43,967 nt of DNA from Acidobacteriota bacterium (GTDB lineage Bacteria > Acidobacteriota > Terriglobia > Terriglobales > Acidobacteriaceae). The notes under the pieces were generated by a model, which was given only the letters and a program-made list of their open reading frames with translations, was not told the DNA's origin and did no database searches. Position numbers and translations under genes: made by a program. The stretch covers positions 1 to 43,967 of the forward strand of contig JAKAJO010000073.1 in the NCBI GenBank assembly GCA_021813745.1. Reading direction: 5' to 3'. This document shows, piece after piece, positions 9,309-17,102 of the stretch. Positions within the stretch are counted from its first letter, which is position 1, and the number at the start of each line of letters is the position of its first letter.

Positions 9309-9348
9309 AAAGACAAAAGCTCCCACCTGCATGGGAGCTCTTGTCTTT
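9309..9348. terminator. Bidirectional hairpin terminator between murJ and the bactofilin gene
   Basis: Two 16-nt arms (9309-9324 and 9333-9348) pair with one mismatch around an 8-nt loop. AAAGACAA at one foot and TTGTCTTT at the other give an A/T-rich base on both strands. It sits between two convergent genes, so it can serve both. Confidence 0.8.
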
Positions 9349-9365
9349 GCGAGGTATGGAGGAAT

Positions 9366-9851
9366 CTAGGCCGTCTTAGGCGCTTCTGCCGCAGGCGCTG
9401 GGGTCGGCGCCGGCTTCGAATCCGGCTTCTTGATATCGATACCGCCCTTGAAGAAAGCGCCATCTTCAATGCTGATTCGGGCTGCAGCGACGTCGCCGGT
9501 CAGGGAACCCTCCGCACGAATATCCACGCGGTCGGTTGCGTTGACGTTTCCACGGACTTTGCCGAGGACGACGATTTCACGGGCGTTGATGCTGGCGGAG
9601 ACTTGGCCATTTCTGCCGACCGTGACGCGATTGCCCGGCAGATTGACACTTCCCTCCACTTTGCCATCGATAAATAGCGACTCTGATCCGGTGATTTCAC
9701 CTTTAATGAACAGGCCCTTGCCGATCGAAGCCTGCTCCCCTGCAGGTGCTGCAGGACGTGCCGGTTCAAACGTGGGGGCAGGTGTTGCCGGACGAGCCGG
9801 CTCAGGGGTGGGGGTTGGTGCTGCGGGGCCGGATTGAGTGGGTTTCCACAT
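9366..9851 (-). CDS. Bactofilin family polymer-forming cytoskeletal protein
   Basis: Bactofilins self-assemble into beta-helical filaments that localise cell-wall or polarity proteins. From the ATG at 9851 the protein has 161 residues. A Pro/Ala-rich N-terminal linker (about 1-40) precedes the bactofilin core at about 45-140, with repeated short beta turns such as KGEITGSESLFIDGKVEGSV, then GNVNATDRVDIRAEGSLTGD. A second Pro/Ala-rich tail closes the protein. This disordered-core-disordered layout is standard. The frame is open to 9911, but MWKP is the usual opening of such proteins as I know them and is preferred, although its SD is weak. Convergent with murJ, a cell-wall gene. Confidence 0.9.
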   Translation of the reverse strand: MWKPTQSGPAAPTPTPEPARPATPAPTFEPARPAAPAGEQASIGKGLFIKGEITGSESLFIDGKVEGSVNLPGNRVTVGRNGQVSASINAREIVVLGKVRGNVNATDRVDIRAEGSLTGDVAAARISIEDGAFFKGGIDIKKPDSKPAPTPAPAAEAPKTA

Positions 9852-10227
9852 TGCGCTCAAGGGGATTCCTTTTCTGTCCTGGTCGGACTGGTTTGCCAAG
9901 GCAGGGGCCATTGATGAAGGCCCTAAGACTCGCTGCTACAGGCTGCCACGCACCGGCAGAGTGCGTGCGCTGCATCCATTTGCACTTTGATCCTAGTTCA
10001 ACCTGGTAATCCAGGCACATTACTCTCGTGTATTTTAATCTCCTGTGCCCGATATTCGAAACTGCTCTGCCGGAAGCAGGAAGAAAATGTCAGTTTCGGA
10101 CGCCTGATCCCGGAGGTTCTGCATGCCGCGTGTTGCGGAGCGCGATGGAGACATCGAGGCGGAGCATCCCTGCCGATTCGACGCAGAGGCGTACTCAGGC
10201 AGGGGCGCGCGTTACTCTAGAAGACAC
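9852..10227. other. Intergenic region between divergent bactofilin and folK genes
   Basis: No gene is supported in these 376 bases; the frames present are short and have no SD or recognisable composition. The region must hold the promoters of both divergent genes. One clear structure is an inverted repeat with arms at 9947-9953 (CACGCAC) and 9961-9967 (GTGCGTG). A second, weaker one (CCTGG/CCAGG) lies near 10005-10018. Confidence 0.6.
9947..9967. repeat. Inverted repeat upstream of the bactofilin gene
   Basis: CACGCAC and GTGCGTG form perfect 7-bp arms around a 7-nt spacer, about 95 nt upstream of the bactofilin start. It could be an operator or a 5' leader hairpin; nothing distinguishes these. 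Confidence 0.4.
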
Positions 10228-10764
10228 ATGGCCATTGCGTACATCGGGATGGGGGCAAATCTGCGGAGCAGTGTGGGAGATCCGGCCTCAACCCTTGCAG
10301 TTGCCGCGGAACGGCTCGGCGCGTACGGCCGGATTCAGGCGTGGTCGTCCCTCTACCGTACCTCGCCTGTGGGCTTCCTGGATCAGCCCCATTTTGTGAA
10401 TGCGGTGATCGCAGTTGAAGCCGATCTTGGGCCGCGCCTGCTGCTGCATCGGCTGCTGGAAATCGAGGCTGAATTTGGCCGGGACCGGTTTCAAAGCATT
10501 CCCAATGGCCCGCGCACCCTCGATTTGGACATGTTGATTGTGGGGGATCTGGTTTTACATGAGGCGGGCCTGGACCTGCCGCACCCTCGCATGGCGCAGA
10601 GGGCTTTTGTGCTGATTCCGCTGCACGAGATCGCACCGGAGCTGGTGGAGCCGCGCAGCCGCGCCACTGTGGCGGCGCTTGTGAAATCGCTGCGTGCTGA
10701 TCAGCCTGGTGCGTTGGACTCCGTGACCCTGCTGCGTGGCCGGGACTGGTTCGCCGCCCGGTAG
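10228..10764 (+). CDS. folK: 2-amino-4-hydroxy-6-hydroxymethyldihydropteridine pyrophosphokinase (HPPK)
   Basis: Transfers pyrophosphate from ATP to 6-hydroxymethyl-dihydropterin in folate synthesis. From the ATG at 10228 the protein has 178 residues, close to the usual 160-180. Family motifs are present: AYIGMGANL at the N-terminus, YRTSPVGFLDQPHFVNAV for substrate binding, and FGRDRFQSIPNGPRTLDLDMLIVGD with the two metal-binding Asp residues, then LPHPRMAQRAFVLIPL. The frame opens at 10123, but the added residues are not family-like. No strong SD precedes 10228. tgt follows after 10 nt, so the two may be co-transcribed. Confidence 0.93.
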   Translation: MAIAYIGMGANLRSSVGDPASTLAVAAERLGAYGRIQAWSSLYRTSPVGFLDQPHFVNAVIAVEADLGPRLLLHRLLEIEAEFGRDRFQSIPNGPRTLDLDMLIVGDLVLHEAGLDLPHPRMAQRAFVLIPLHEIAPELVEPRSRATVAALVKSLRADQPGALDSVTLLRGRDWFAAR

Positions 10765-10767
10765 AAT
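10762..10767 (+). promoter_or_regulatory. Candidate -10 hexamer of tgt
   Basis: TAGAAT lies inside the 15-mer CCGCCCGGTAGAATC (10754-10768) and ends 7 nt before the tgt ATG. If it is used, the transcript would be leaderless or nearly so. A GGAG 3 nt before the ATG is an alternative explanation for initiation. Confidence 0.35.
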
Positions 10768-10774
10768 CGGAGCT

Positions 10775-11902
10775 ATGGCTCTTGAATTCCAGATATTGGC
10801 GAACACCGTCTCAGGCGGCCGGCGCGCCGTCATGACTTTGCCGCATCAGGCAGTGGAAACGCCAGTGTTCATGCCGGTGGGAACCGCGGGGACAGTCAAA
10901 GCTGTATCACAGGATGTGCTGGAATCTTTGGGCGCAGAGATCATCCTGGGCAACACATATCACCTTTATCTGCGACCCGGCCATGAAGCGATTCGGCGCA
11001 TGGGTGGACTGCATCAATTCATCAGCTGGCCGCGCGCTCTATTGACCGACTCCGGCGGTTTCCAAGTCTACAGCCTTGCCCAATTGCGCAAGGTGACGGA
11101 CGAAGGCGTCCGTTTTCGCTCGCATCTGGATGGCAGCTCGCACTTCTTTACGCCGGAACATTCCATGGATGTGCAGATTGCGCTGGGTGCCGACATTGCG
11201 ATGGCATTCGATGAGTGCACAGAGTATCCGGCTGAAAAAGATCGTGCCCGCGAGAGCCTGCGGCTCACGATGAACTGGGCGCTTCGTTCTCTGGATCACT
11301 TTCGCGCTCATCAGCACGACGTTCCCTGGCATGAGAATCTGAGCGGTAAGACGCAGAGTCTCTTTGGCATTGTGCAGGGGGGAACCTATGCTGACCTGCG
11401 CCGCGAGAGCGCGGAACGGCTGGTGGAGATGGATTTTGATGGTTATGCGATTGGCGGACTGAGTGTCGGCGAGCCGCGTCACCTAACGCTCGAAGTGATT
11501 GCCGAAGTGCTCCCCTACTTGCCGAAGGACAAGCCACGCTATGTGATGGGCGTGGGCTACCCGGAGGAGATTGAGCAATACGCCAAGTTGGGCGTGGACA
11601 TGATGGACTGCGTGTTGCCGACGCGCGCGGCCCGGCATGGGCTTCTCTTCACGAGTGAAGGCCGGCTGAATATCAAGAACAGGCAGTATGCCGAGGATCA
11701 GAGCCCACCTGATCCCGCTTGCTCCTGTATGGTGTGCGGACGTTATTCGCGAGCCTATCTGCGTCATCTGATGCAGGCTGGCGAGGCGCTTTCGGCGACG
11801 CTCAACACCATCCACAATCTCTCGTACTATCTTGGCATCATGCGCAGGGTGCGCGAAGGGCTGTCCCAGCTTCCCGCAGTGGGCTCCGGGCTTCACGCCT
11901 GA
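10775..11902 (+). CDS. tgt: tRNA-guanine(34) transglycosylase
   Basis: Exchanges G34 for preQ1 in tRNAs with GUN anticodons during queuosine synthesis. The protein has 375 residues, the normal bacterial length. The family signature is complete: TPVFMPVGTAGTVK, LLTDSGGFQVYSL with the general-acid Asp, AFDECTEYP, FGIVQGGTYADLRRESAERL, YAIGGLSVGE and MDCVLPTRAARHG with the nucleophile Asp. The zinc site CSCMVCGRYSRAYLRH lies near the C-terminus. The ATG at 10775 is chosen because MALEFQILA fits the family N-terminus; the longer frame from 10736 overlaps folK. No other queuosine gene is nearby. Confidence 0.96.
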   Translation: MALEFQILANTVSGGRRAVMTLPHQAVETPVFMPVGTAGTVKAVSQDVLESLGAEIILGNTYHLYLRPGHEAIRRMGGLHQFISWPRALLTDSGGFQVYSLAQLRKVTDEGVRFRSHLDGSSHFFTPEHSMDVQIALGADIAMAFDECTEYPAEKDRARESLRLTMNWALRSLDHFRAHQHDVPWHENLSGKTQSLFGIVQGGTYADLRRESAERLVEMDFDGYAIGGLSVGEPRHLTLEVIAEVLPYLPKDKPRYVMGVGYPEEIEQYAKLGVDMMDCVLPTRAARHGLLFTSEGRLNIKNRQYAEDQSPPDPACSCMVCGRYSRAYLRHLMQAGEALSATLNTIHNLSYYLGIMRRVREGLSQLPAVGSGLHA

Positions 11903-11916
11903 GCTCTTTGCTGGAC

Positions 11917-12213
11917 TCAGAGGGCGCTTCCCAGCAGTTCGCGCAGTGCCTGGACATATTCCGCAAGCGCATGCCTGCCGGCATCGGTCAAGCGGTAGAG
12001 TGTCTGCGGCTTTCGTTCCAGAAAGCGCTTCTCGACCGTGACATATCCGGCCTCTTCCAGCTTCACCATCTGCGCGCCCAGGTTGCCGTCGGTCGAGCCG
12101 GTCTTCGTGCGGAGCCACGTAAAGTCTGCCTCTTCCACCGCAACGAGCAGCGAAAGCACGGCCAGACGAAGCTTTCCGTGGATGACAGGATTGAGTTCCG
12201 GCAGCTCAGGCAT
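11917..12213 (-). CDS. Winged-helix transcriptional regulator (PF13601-like)
   Basis: Probable small DNA-binding regulator of 98 residues. The sequence holds a winged helix: HGKLRLAVLSLLVAVEEADFTWLRTKTGSTDGNLGAQMVKLEEAGYV, then a wing with KPQTLYRLTDAGRHAL. The TDGNL recognition helix and the TxTGRxAL ending are typical of this family, a relative of MarR/PadR-type regulators. The ATG at 12213 overlaps the upstream gene by 8 nt, so translation is probably coupled. The longer frame to 12372 lies entirely inside that gene. Its job is probably to control the membrane-protein operon; the ligand is unknown. Confidence 0.85.
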   Translation of the reverse strand: MPELPELNPVIHGKLRLAVLSLLVAVEEADFTWLRTKTGSTDGNLGAQMVKLEEAGYVTVEKRFLERKPQTLYRLTDAGRHALAEYVQALRELLGSAL

Positions 12214-12808
12214 GGCTGGCCCCGCGCAGTTTGCGCATCCTGGTTTCACACAACATGCCGTAAAAGCCAAAGACAATCTGGCAAAGGAAGATGGCGCCAA
12301 CAAATACGGGAATGACTGCGTTGTCTGCGACATAGCAGACTGCCACCGACGCAACAAGCCAGACAAATGCACTGGCGAATTGAGCCTTCCAGCGCAGAAT
12401 TATGCTCGACGCCAGATTCGCAATGCCCAACATTGCGGTCGCAATCGCGATGGCGAGCCGTGCATCGGTCAGGCGCCCGCTCCATCCAAGTGCCATCAGG
12501 AGAATGAACAGCGACAGCCCCATCGCCACCCAGATTGAGCCAATCGCCCGGCCGATCGTCGTTGCCGGCTGGTCTCGCGTTCTGCGGCCCTTGGTCATCC
12601 CGGAGATGATCGCCGCTGCGATCATCGTCACAGGCCATGCAAACATCTTGCCCCCGTGCGCGGCCCACAGAATGGCTACGTAGTAAGCGATACCCCACAA
12701 GACGAAGACCCATCCCCAGCTTTCCGTGGAGCGACGTCCTTCAGCAATCATGGTTTCAATCAGGTGAAGTCTCTCGTTCAAATCCTCAGTTTTGCTCTCT
12801 TCGATCAT
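12206..12808 (-). CDS. Multi-pass membrane protein of unknown function
   Basis: No function recognised. The 200-residue protein begins with an acidic soluble segment (MIEESKTEDLNERLHLIETMIAEGRRS). About six hydrophobic segments follow (near residues 33-52, 58-70, 90-108, 118-140, 144-162 and 165-185). The C-terminus is short and basic. The ATG at 12808 has an AGGAGG 7 nt upstream and is clearly right; the frame extends eight codons further. It is the first gene of a pair with the winged-helix regulator. Regulators of that family often sit beside such membrane proteins, so a stress or signalling role is plausible but unproven. Confidence 0.82.
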   Translation of the reverse strand: MIEESKTEDLNERLHLIETMIAEGRRSTESWGWVFVLWGIAYYVAILWAAHGGKMFAWPVTMIAAAIISGMTKGRRTRDQPATTIGRAIGSIWVAMGLSLFILLMALGWSGRLTDARLAIAIATAMLGIANLASSIILRWKAQFASAFVWLVASVAVCYVADNAVIPVFVGAIFLCQIVFGFYGMLCETRMRKLRGASHA

Positions 12809-12871
12809 CGATATCCTCCTTTTTCGTTTCATTTTGTCGCGTCGGCTTGCGAGTTCCGGTTGGTGAACGGT

Positions 12872-13441
12872 CTAAGAAATTCGGTGCAACAGCATCTGAA
12901 TGCTGGGAAATGGAGGTCGGTTGGGCAGAGACACACTTGAGGTTTCCTGCCAATCGCCTGAGGGGGTCCGATGCATCGAGTTCACTATGTGCGCGGGGCC
13001 ACTGTAGAACTCCCAGGAAAAGCCCTCTGGAAACACCTTGAACACCGTGTCGACGTAGTGCCCGTCATTGTAGGCGCGTATGCGATAGGCGTGAGACGGT
13101 TCATCGTAGGCGACGGTGGCTAATGCCTCGAACTGAATTTTGCCGTCTGTTTCGGTGCTTGCGCCCTGGATCAGGATGACCAGACCATCCAGCTTGTAAG
13201 CGATGTCTTCGGTCTGGGTCAGGCGGATGGGTCCAGCTTGTCCGCGCTGGATGGTCACGGGACCCTTCCAGCAGCCAACAAGAAAGGCCAGCTTCTGCAT
13301 AGCGGCACGCTGCTCCTGCACCGACGCGCGATGATCTGGTTGTGCGGCGTGAAGGGCAGCACCGATTGAAAATAAGGTCACTGCAACCAGTGGAGTGTAC
13401 GGCAATCTCCGCTGATTGAATCGATGGAACAGGAGTCCCAT
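12872..13441 (-). CDS. Exported small protein, DUF1579-like
   Basis: The 189-residue protein starts with a probable signal peptide (about 1-32: basic start, then LVAVTLFSIGAALHAAQ). The mature part has FLVGCWKGPVTIQ, TQTEDIAYKLDGLVILIQG, AYDEPSHAYRIRAYNDGHYVDT and WEFYSGP. This pattern recalls the single-domain beta-barrel proteins grouped under DUF1579 and related families; the similarity is judged by eye. The start is fixed by a GGAGG 7 nt before the ATG at 13441. It has its own strong promoter at 13504-13532. No catalytic residues can be named. Confidence 0.78.
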   Translation of the reverse strand: MGLLFHRFNQRRLPYTPLVAVTLFSIGAALHAAQPDHRASVQEQRAAMQKLAFLVGCWKGPVTIQRGQAGPIRLTQTEDIAYKLDGLVILIQGASTETDGKIQFEALATVAYDEPSHAYRIRAYNDGHYVDTVFKVFPEGFSWEFYSGPAHIVNSMHRTPSGDWQETSSVSLPNRPPFPSIQMLLHRIS

Positions 13442-13503
13442 AGAGAACCTCCAGATTGGCCAAATCACTTGGTAGAAGCAGGACGAATCAACCAATGTAG
13501 AGA

Positions 13504-13532
13504 ACTCTAAAACATAGAGTATGTCTTGTCAA
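13504..13532 (-). promoter_or_regulatory. Sigma70-type promoter of the DUF1579-like gene, overlapped by two dyads
   Basis: Read on the minus strand, TTGACA (13527-13532) and TAGAGT (13504-13509) are spaced by exactly 17 bp. Two perfect dyads overlap it: ACTCTA-5-TAGAGT at 13504-13520 and ACATA-3-TATGT at 13512-13524. ATGT/ACAT half sites are typical of PadR-like operators. The predicted transcript start is near 13497, giving a leader of about 56 nt. Confidence 0.7.
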
Positions 13533-13539
13533 GGGATTT

Positions 13540-15648
13540 CTAAAATTTCTGCATTGGAGGCAAGCACTGGGTGAATGCCGAAGCGGTGAGGCGTGCGGCG
13601 ATTCGTTCCAGCACCGGGCTCCAGTCTCCAGGGCTGGATTGGCGAAAGAGCGTGGCAGTGGGGTACCAGGGAGTGGCGGGCAGATCCTGCATCCAGCGCC
13701 AGTCGCTCAGGTACGGCAACATGATCCAGACGGGCTTGCCCATCGCGCCCGTGAGGTGAGCGATGGACGTGTCGGTTGTGATGACCAGGTCCAAGGTCGC
13801 GATGAGCGCCGCCGTATCCGCCAGATCGCGATCCATGCTGGCTCCATCATGAAGATTCAAATTCTCGGGAAGCACGGAAATCTGTGCGGCTGCTGCGCCT
13901 TTCTGCAGGGAGATCCATTGCACGCCCGGTATGCGAAGGAGTGGGGTGAGCGTTCGGAGTCTCATGGAGCGGAATTTGTCTGCTTTGTAGTTGGGATTGC
14001 CCGCCCATGCCACCCCCACTCTGAACCCTGCGTCTGCGCCGGCTTGCTGCCAATGGCGCGCGACTTGATCTGCGACGGCTGCCAGGTATGGTCCTGACCA
14101 GGGTACCGTTTTAACGGTCGTGCCAAAGATTGCCGGAAGACTCATAAGAGGGCATTCCAGATCGAAGGCGGGAGGTTCCTCGCCGAGTTGCGCAACGCAA
14201 GCCAGCCCGGTCCTGACGACCCCCAGGGAATGCATCAGGCGCACGACTGGAGGATGGACCTGTAGGATGACCTCGCCACCTCGGGCGGCAACCATGGCAG
14301 TGTATCGGCAGAACTGGATCGCATCGCCCAGCCCCTGCTCGGCATAAAGCAGAATGCGTCGGCCTTCGAGAGGCTCACCTCGCCATCGCGGACAACGGAA
14401 GTAGAGCGGAGAAGGATGCACTTCACGAAACCTCCAGCGTGATTCGTAGTTCGCCCAGCCGTTTGCCCAATCGCCTATCCGGAGTTGCGTCAACGCAAGG
14501 TTGTAGCGCGCGCCTGCACTTTCTGGATTGCGCAGCACGGCCAGCTCATGCGCACGGAGGGACTCCTCGAGCCGTCCCATGTCCAGGAGACTGTTTCCGC
14601 GGTTGGACGCAGCGGATAAGCTACCTAATTCTTCAGCACGCCGGAAGATTTTGGCTGCTTCCGCCGGCTTCCGCTCGTGATGAAGCAGAATTCCATGAAG
14701 ATTGAGGATCTCAGCATGCAATGGTGCACGCGCTTGCGCCCAGCGAAGCCATTCCCAGGCTCCGGGGAGATCATTCCTGGCCAAACAGAGCTGGCAGAAA
14801 GCCATCAGGACATGCGTGTGATCCGGCTCCAGCGCAAATGCCTTGCGAAGAACCTGCTCGGATTCAGGATGACGTCGCTGCTCGCGCAGTAACAAAGCCA
14901 GGTTAAGCCAACCATCGACGCTTTCAGGGCGGAGGGCGACAGCCCGCGCAAGCGCCGCTTCGGCATGGTGAAGCTTGCCCTGCTCGCGCAAGAGCACACC
15001 AAGATTCATCCATGCTGCGGCAAAGTCGGAGCGGCGCGCGATGGCAATCCGATAATGCGCGACGGCGTCGTCAATGTGTCCCAGACGCGCGAGAACGAAG
15101 CCCAGACAAAAATCGCACTCGGCCATGTGAGGGGCCAGATCATGAGCTTGCCGACAGTGGGCAAGCGCCTCCGCATGCCGATTCATGGAAGCCAGTGCAT
15201 GTCCAATTCCCAGATGCGCTGCCGCCATTGCGGGTTGACGGCGCAATGCCAGGCGGTAATGCGCAAGTGAGGCTTCAGGCAGCCCCATGGACAAGCGAAG
15301 CTCGCCGAGGCCCAGCTGCGCCAAACCGTCCATACCGTCGATGCACAGTGCCCTCTCATAGGCCCATTCTGCCTCTCCAATGCGGTCCTCGGCCTTCAAG
15401 ACCTGTCCAAGAGTGATCCAGGTGATGCCGATCTGCGGTGACGCAGCAACAGCTGCTTTCGCCAACACCACAGCAGCCTCGTTTTGATGGCTTGCGAGGG
15501 CAACAAGGCTCATCCCGACCAGCGCCTCTGTTTGACTCGGGTTGGCATCCAGCACCTGCTGATAGCCAAGGGCTAACTGGGTCAGATTGGCGGGGATTTC
15601 CCTGCGCGGACGAGACCTGTGGTACACCACCGTTTCGGCTACTCCCAA
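13540..15648 (-). CDS. TPR protein fused to a GT9-like glycosyltransferase domain
   Basis: Large 702-residue fusion. Residues about 20-400 form roughly ten tetratricopeptide repeats with the usual W/L-G-Y-A-P pattern (LGIGHALASMNRHAEAL and MNLGVLLREQGKLHHAEAAL are examples). Residues about 420-690 look like a glycosyltransferase family 9/heptosyltransferase-like fold: ILLYAEQGLGDAIQFCRY, VGVAWAGNPNYKADKFRSM, WISLQKGAAA, then DLVITTDTSIAHLTGAMGKPVWIMLP, whose TDTSxAHLxGA is the sugar-nucleotide site. This TPR-GT architecture recurs in bacteria, where it is thought to modify proteins or glycans. The start is uncertain: the first in-frame start is TTG at 15648, and GTG at 15630 is an alternative. 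No SD is convincing. Confidence 0.85.
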   Translation of the reverse strand: MGVAETVVYHRSRPRREIPANLTQLALGYQQVLDANPSQTEALVGMSLVALASHQNEAAVVLAKAAVAASPQIGITWITLGQVLKAEDRIGEAEWAYERALCIDGMDGLAQLGLGELRLSMGLPEASLAHYRLALRRQPAMAAAHLGIGHALASMNRHAEALAHCRQAHDLAPHMAECDFCLGFVLARLGHIDDAVAHYRIAIARRSDFAAAWMNLGVLLREQGKLHHAEAALARAVALRPESVDGWLNLALLLREQRRHPESEQVLRKAFALEPDHTHVLMAFCQLCLARNDLPGAWEWLRWAQARAPLHAEILNLHGILLHHERKPAEAAKIFRRAEELGSLSAASNRGNSLLDMGRLEESLRAHELAVLRNPESAGARYNLALTQLRIGDWANGWANYESRWRFREVHPSPLYFRCPRWRGEPLEGRRILLYAEQGLGDAIQFCRYTAMVAARGGEVILQVHPPVVRLMHSLGVVRTGLACVAQLGEEPPAFDLECPLMSLPAIFGTTVKTVPWSGPYLAAVADQVARHWQQAGADAGFRVGVAWAGNPNYKADKFRSMRLRTLTPLLRIPGVQWISLQKGAAAAQISVLPENLNLHDGASMDRDLADTAALIATLDLVITTDTSIAHLTGAMGKPVWIMLPYLSDWRWMQDLPATPWYPTATLFRQSSPGDWSPVLERIAARLTASAFTQCLPPMQKF

Positions 15649-16154
15649 TGCAGGCGGATGGATTTCCGCGATGCTGGATCGACACTATTCTGAGGTCGCC
15701 GGGTTCTCAACGATTTGCCGTGCTTCGGGTCGAAGCAATGTCTGGGGTATTCCCGTTTCGCAACCAGGTTCGAGAATGGGAAGTGGCGAGTCATCCGATT
15801 CCTCTGGCTACGCCGGTGCCTCGTCGGCTGGCTTGAACCCTGAGCGGTGGATTGTCTGGAGTTTCTCTTGGGTGCGGGCGGGTGTGGATCAAGCATGTGC
15901 GTCTGGTGAGGTTTGAACGGATCTATTTGAGGTCACCCAATTGCCTCTCTCTCGACGGGAACGGCCGCGTTGCAAACTTGGGGAAAGATGGCGAGATGGT
16001 GTCGTTCGTTGAAGGCAGATGTGATTTACTTGGGTGTCAAGTGTCGAATTTTAATGAAGAGCAGGTTCACTTTTGGCATTCTTAGAGGTGAATTCTGTCC
16101 CGGATACGCTTGACTCGATGGCCCGTGGCAGCATCTAAAAGGCAGAAGGGGGCA
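15649..16154. other. Intergenic region without a supported gene
   Basis: These 506 bases lie between the divergent TPR and Usp genes. Short open frames on the plus strand (15587-15916 and 15852-16085) have no SD and no recognisable composition, and they are not called. A perfect ACTTG-5-CAAGT dyad at 16028-16042 lies about 115 nt before the Usp gene and may be an operator. Confidence 0.5.
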
Positions 16155-17096
16155 ATGGCCCGAGCGGTGCCCGCATGTGCCGGGCCGGCAGAAAGGAAAT
16201 CAGCCACGGTGGATGTTGAGAACGATCGGTCTGAAGTCAATGTCAATACAATTGTTTATGCGACGGATTTCTACAGCTGTTCAGAGAACGCGGGTGATTA
16301 CGCATGGCTTCTGGCTGAGTACTTTTCAGCGGCACTCCTTGTGACGCACGCCTTTCTGCTGACCCAGGCAGCCATGGAGGTGGAGCATGGCTTGCGCAAG
16401 ACAAGTCGCCAACGCGAGGAGTTGGAGGTTCGGCTGAGGCAGAAGTCGGATGCATTAACCAAGGGATCGGTGACGGCCGTTCCGGTGCTGCTGGAAGGGA
16501 ATCCGAATGAAGTGATCCCCAAATTGGCAGACCATCATGCGCCTTCGATGCTTGTCTTGGGAACCCACGGAGGCGGTATACTCGAACACGAGTTGATGGG
16601 GTCGGTTGCCGAGAAGATTCTACGGTCAACTTTTTGGCCCTGCCTTACCATCGGTCCGCGGGCCCCGCGAGTTACCGAAAGCACGAGGCTTTTTCGCCAC
16701 ATTCTTTATGCAACCGATTTGACACCGGCCACGACCCACGCCGCGATGTTTGCTCTCTCATTTTCCGAGCAAGCTGGGGGAACACTCGATGTTCTCAATG
16801 TGGTTCCTGAGATTGCAGAAGAAGACCCTGCGGGCTGGGAACAATTGCGGAATCAGCACGTGGAAGAGCTTGAACGGCTTGTCCCCCGGCAGGCGCGGGA
16901 CTTTTGCAGTCCAAACACCTATGTCGAGTCCGGCAAGGCTCACCAGCGAATTATGAGACATCTGGAGGAGGATTCCATCGATCTGCTCGTTCTGGGAATT
17001 CGCAGAGCGCCGTTTCTCAGCTTGGAGATGCGCACATCGAGCGCGTTTCGCATCATCGCAAACGCACCGTGCCCCGTGCTAACCATCATGGGTTAA
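16155..17096 (+). CDS. Tandem-domain universal stress protein
   Basis: A 313-residue protein with two Usp (PF00582) domains. Domain 1 (about 32-165) opens with NTIVYATDFYSCSENAGDYAW and keeps the ATP-binding pattern G-2x-G-9x-G-S in LGTHGGGILEHELMGS, followed by AEKILRSTFWPCLTIGP. Domain 2 (about 180-313) opens with RHILYATDLTPATTHAA, but its nucleotide loop has changed to LGIRRAPFLSLEMRTSSAF, which lacks the glycines, so ATP binding there is doubtful. Such tandem Usps act in stress survival, with no fixed biochemical role. The ATG at 16155 follows AGAAGGGGG closely; a TTG at 16110 is the alternative. A GTG just before NVNTIV is also possible. Confidence 0.88.
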   Translation: MARAVPACAGPAERKSATVDVENDRSEVNVNTIVYATDFYSCSENAGDYAWLLAEYFSAALLVTHAFLLTQAAMEVEHGLRKTSRQREELEVRLRQKSDALTKGSVTAVPVLLEGNPNEVIPKLADHHAPSMLVLGTHGGGILEHELMGSVAEKILRSTFWPCLTIGPRAPRVTESTRLFRHILYATDLTPATTHAAMFALSFSEQAGGTLDVLNVVPEIAEEDPAGWEQLRNQHVEELERLVPRQARDFCSPNTYVESGKAHQRIMRHLEEDSIDLLVLGIRRAPFLSLEMRTSSAFRIIANAPCPVLTIMG

Positions 17097-17102
17097 TGGA
17101 GT

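Noticed and set aside
11483..12118. 211-codon minus-strand frame across the tgt end and regulator
   Set aside because: Overlaps two well-supported genes; composition is not protein-like.
15587..15916. 109-codon plus-strand frame near the TPR gene
   Set aside because: No SD, overlaps the TPR gene start, no recognisable sequence.
15852..16085. 77-codon plus-strand frame upstream of the Usp gene
   Set aside because: No SD and no family features; treated as non-coding.
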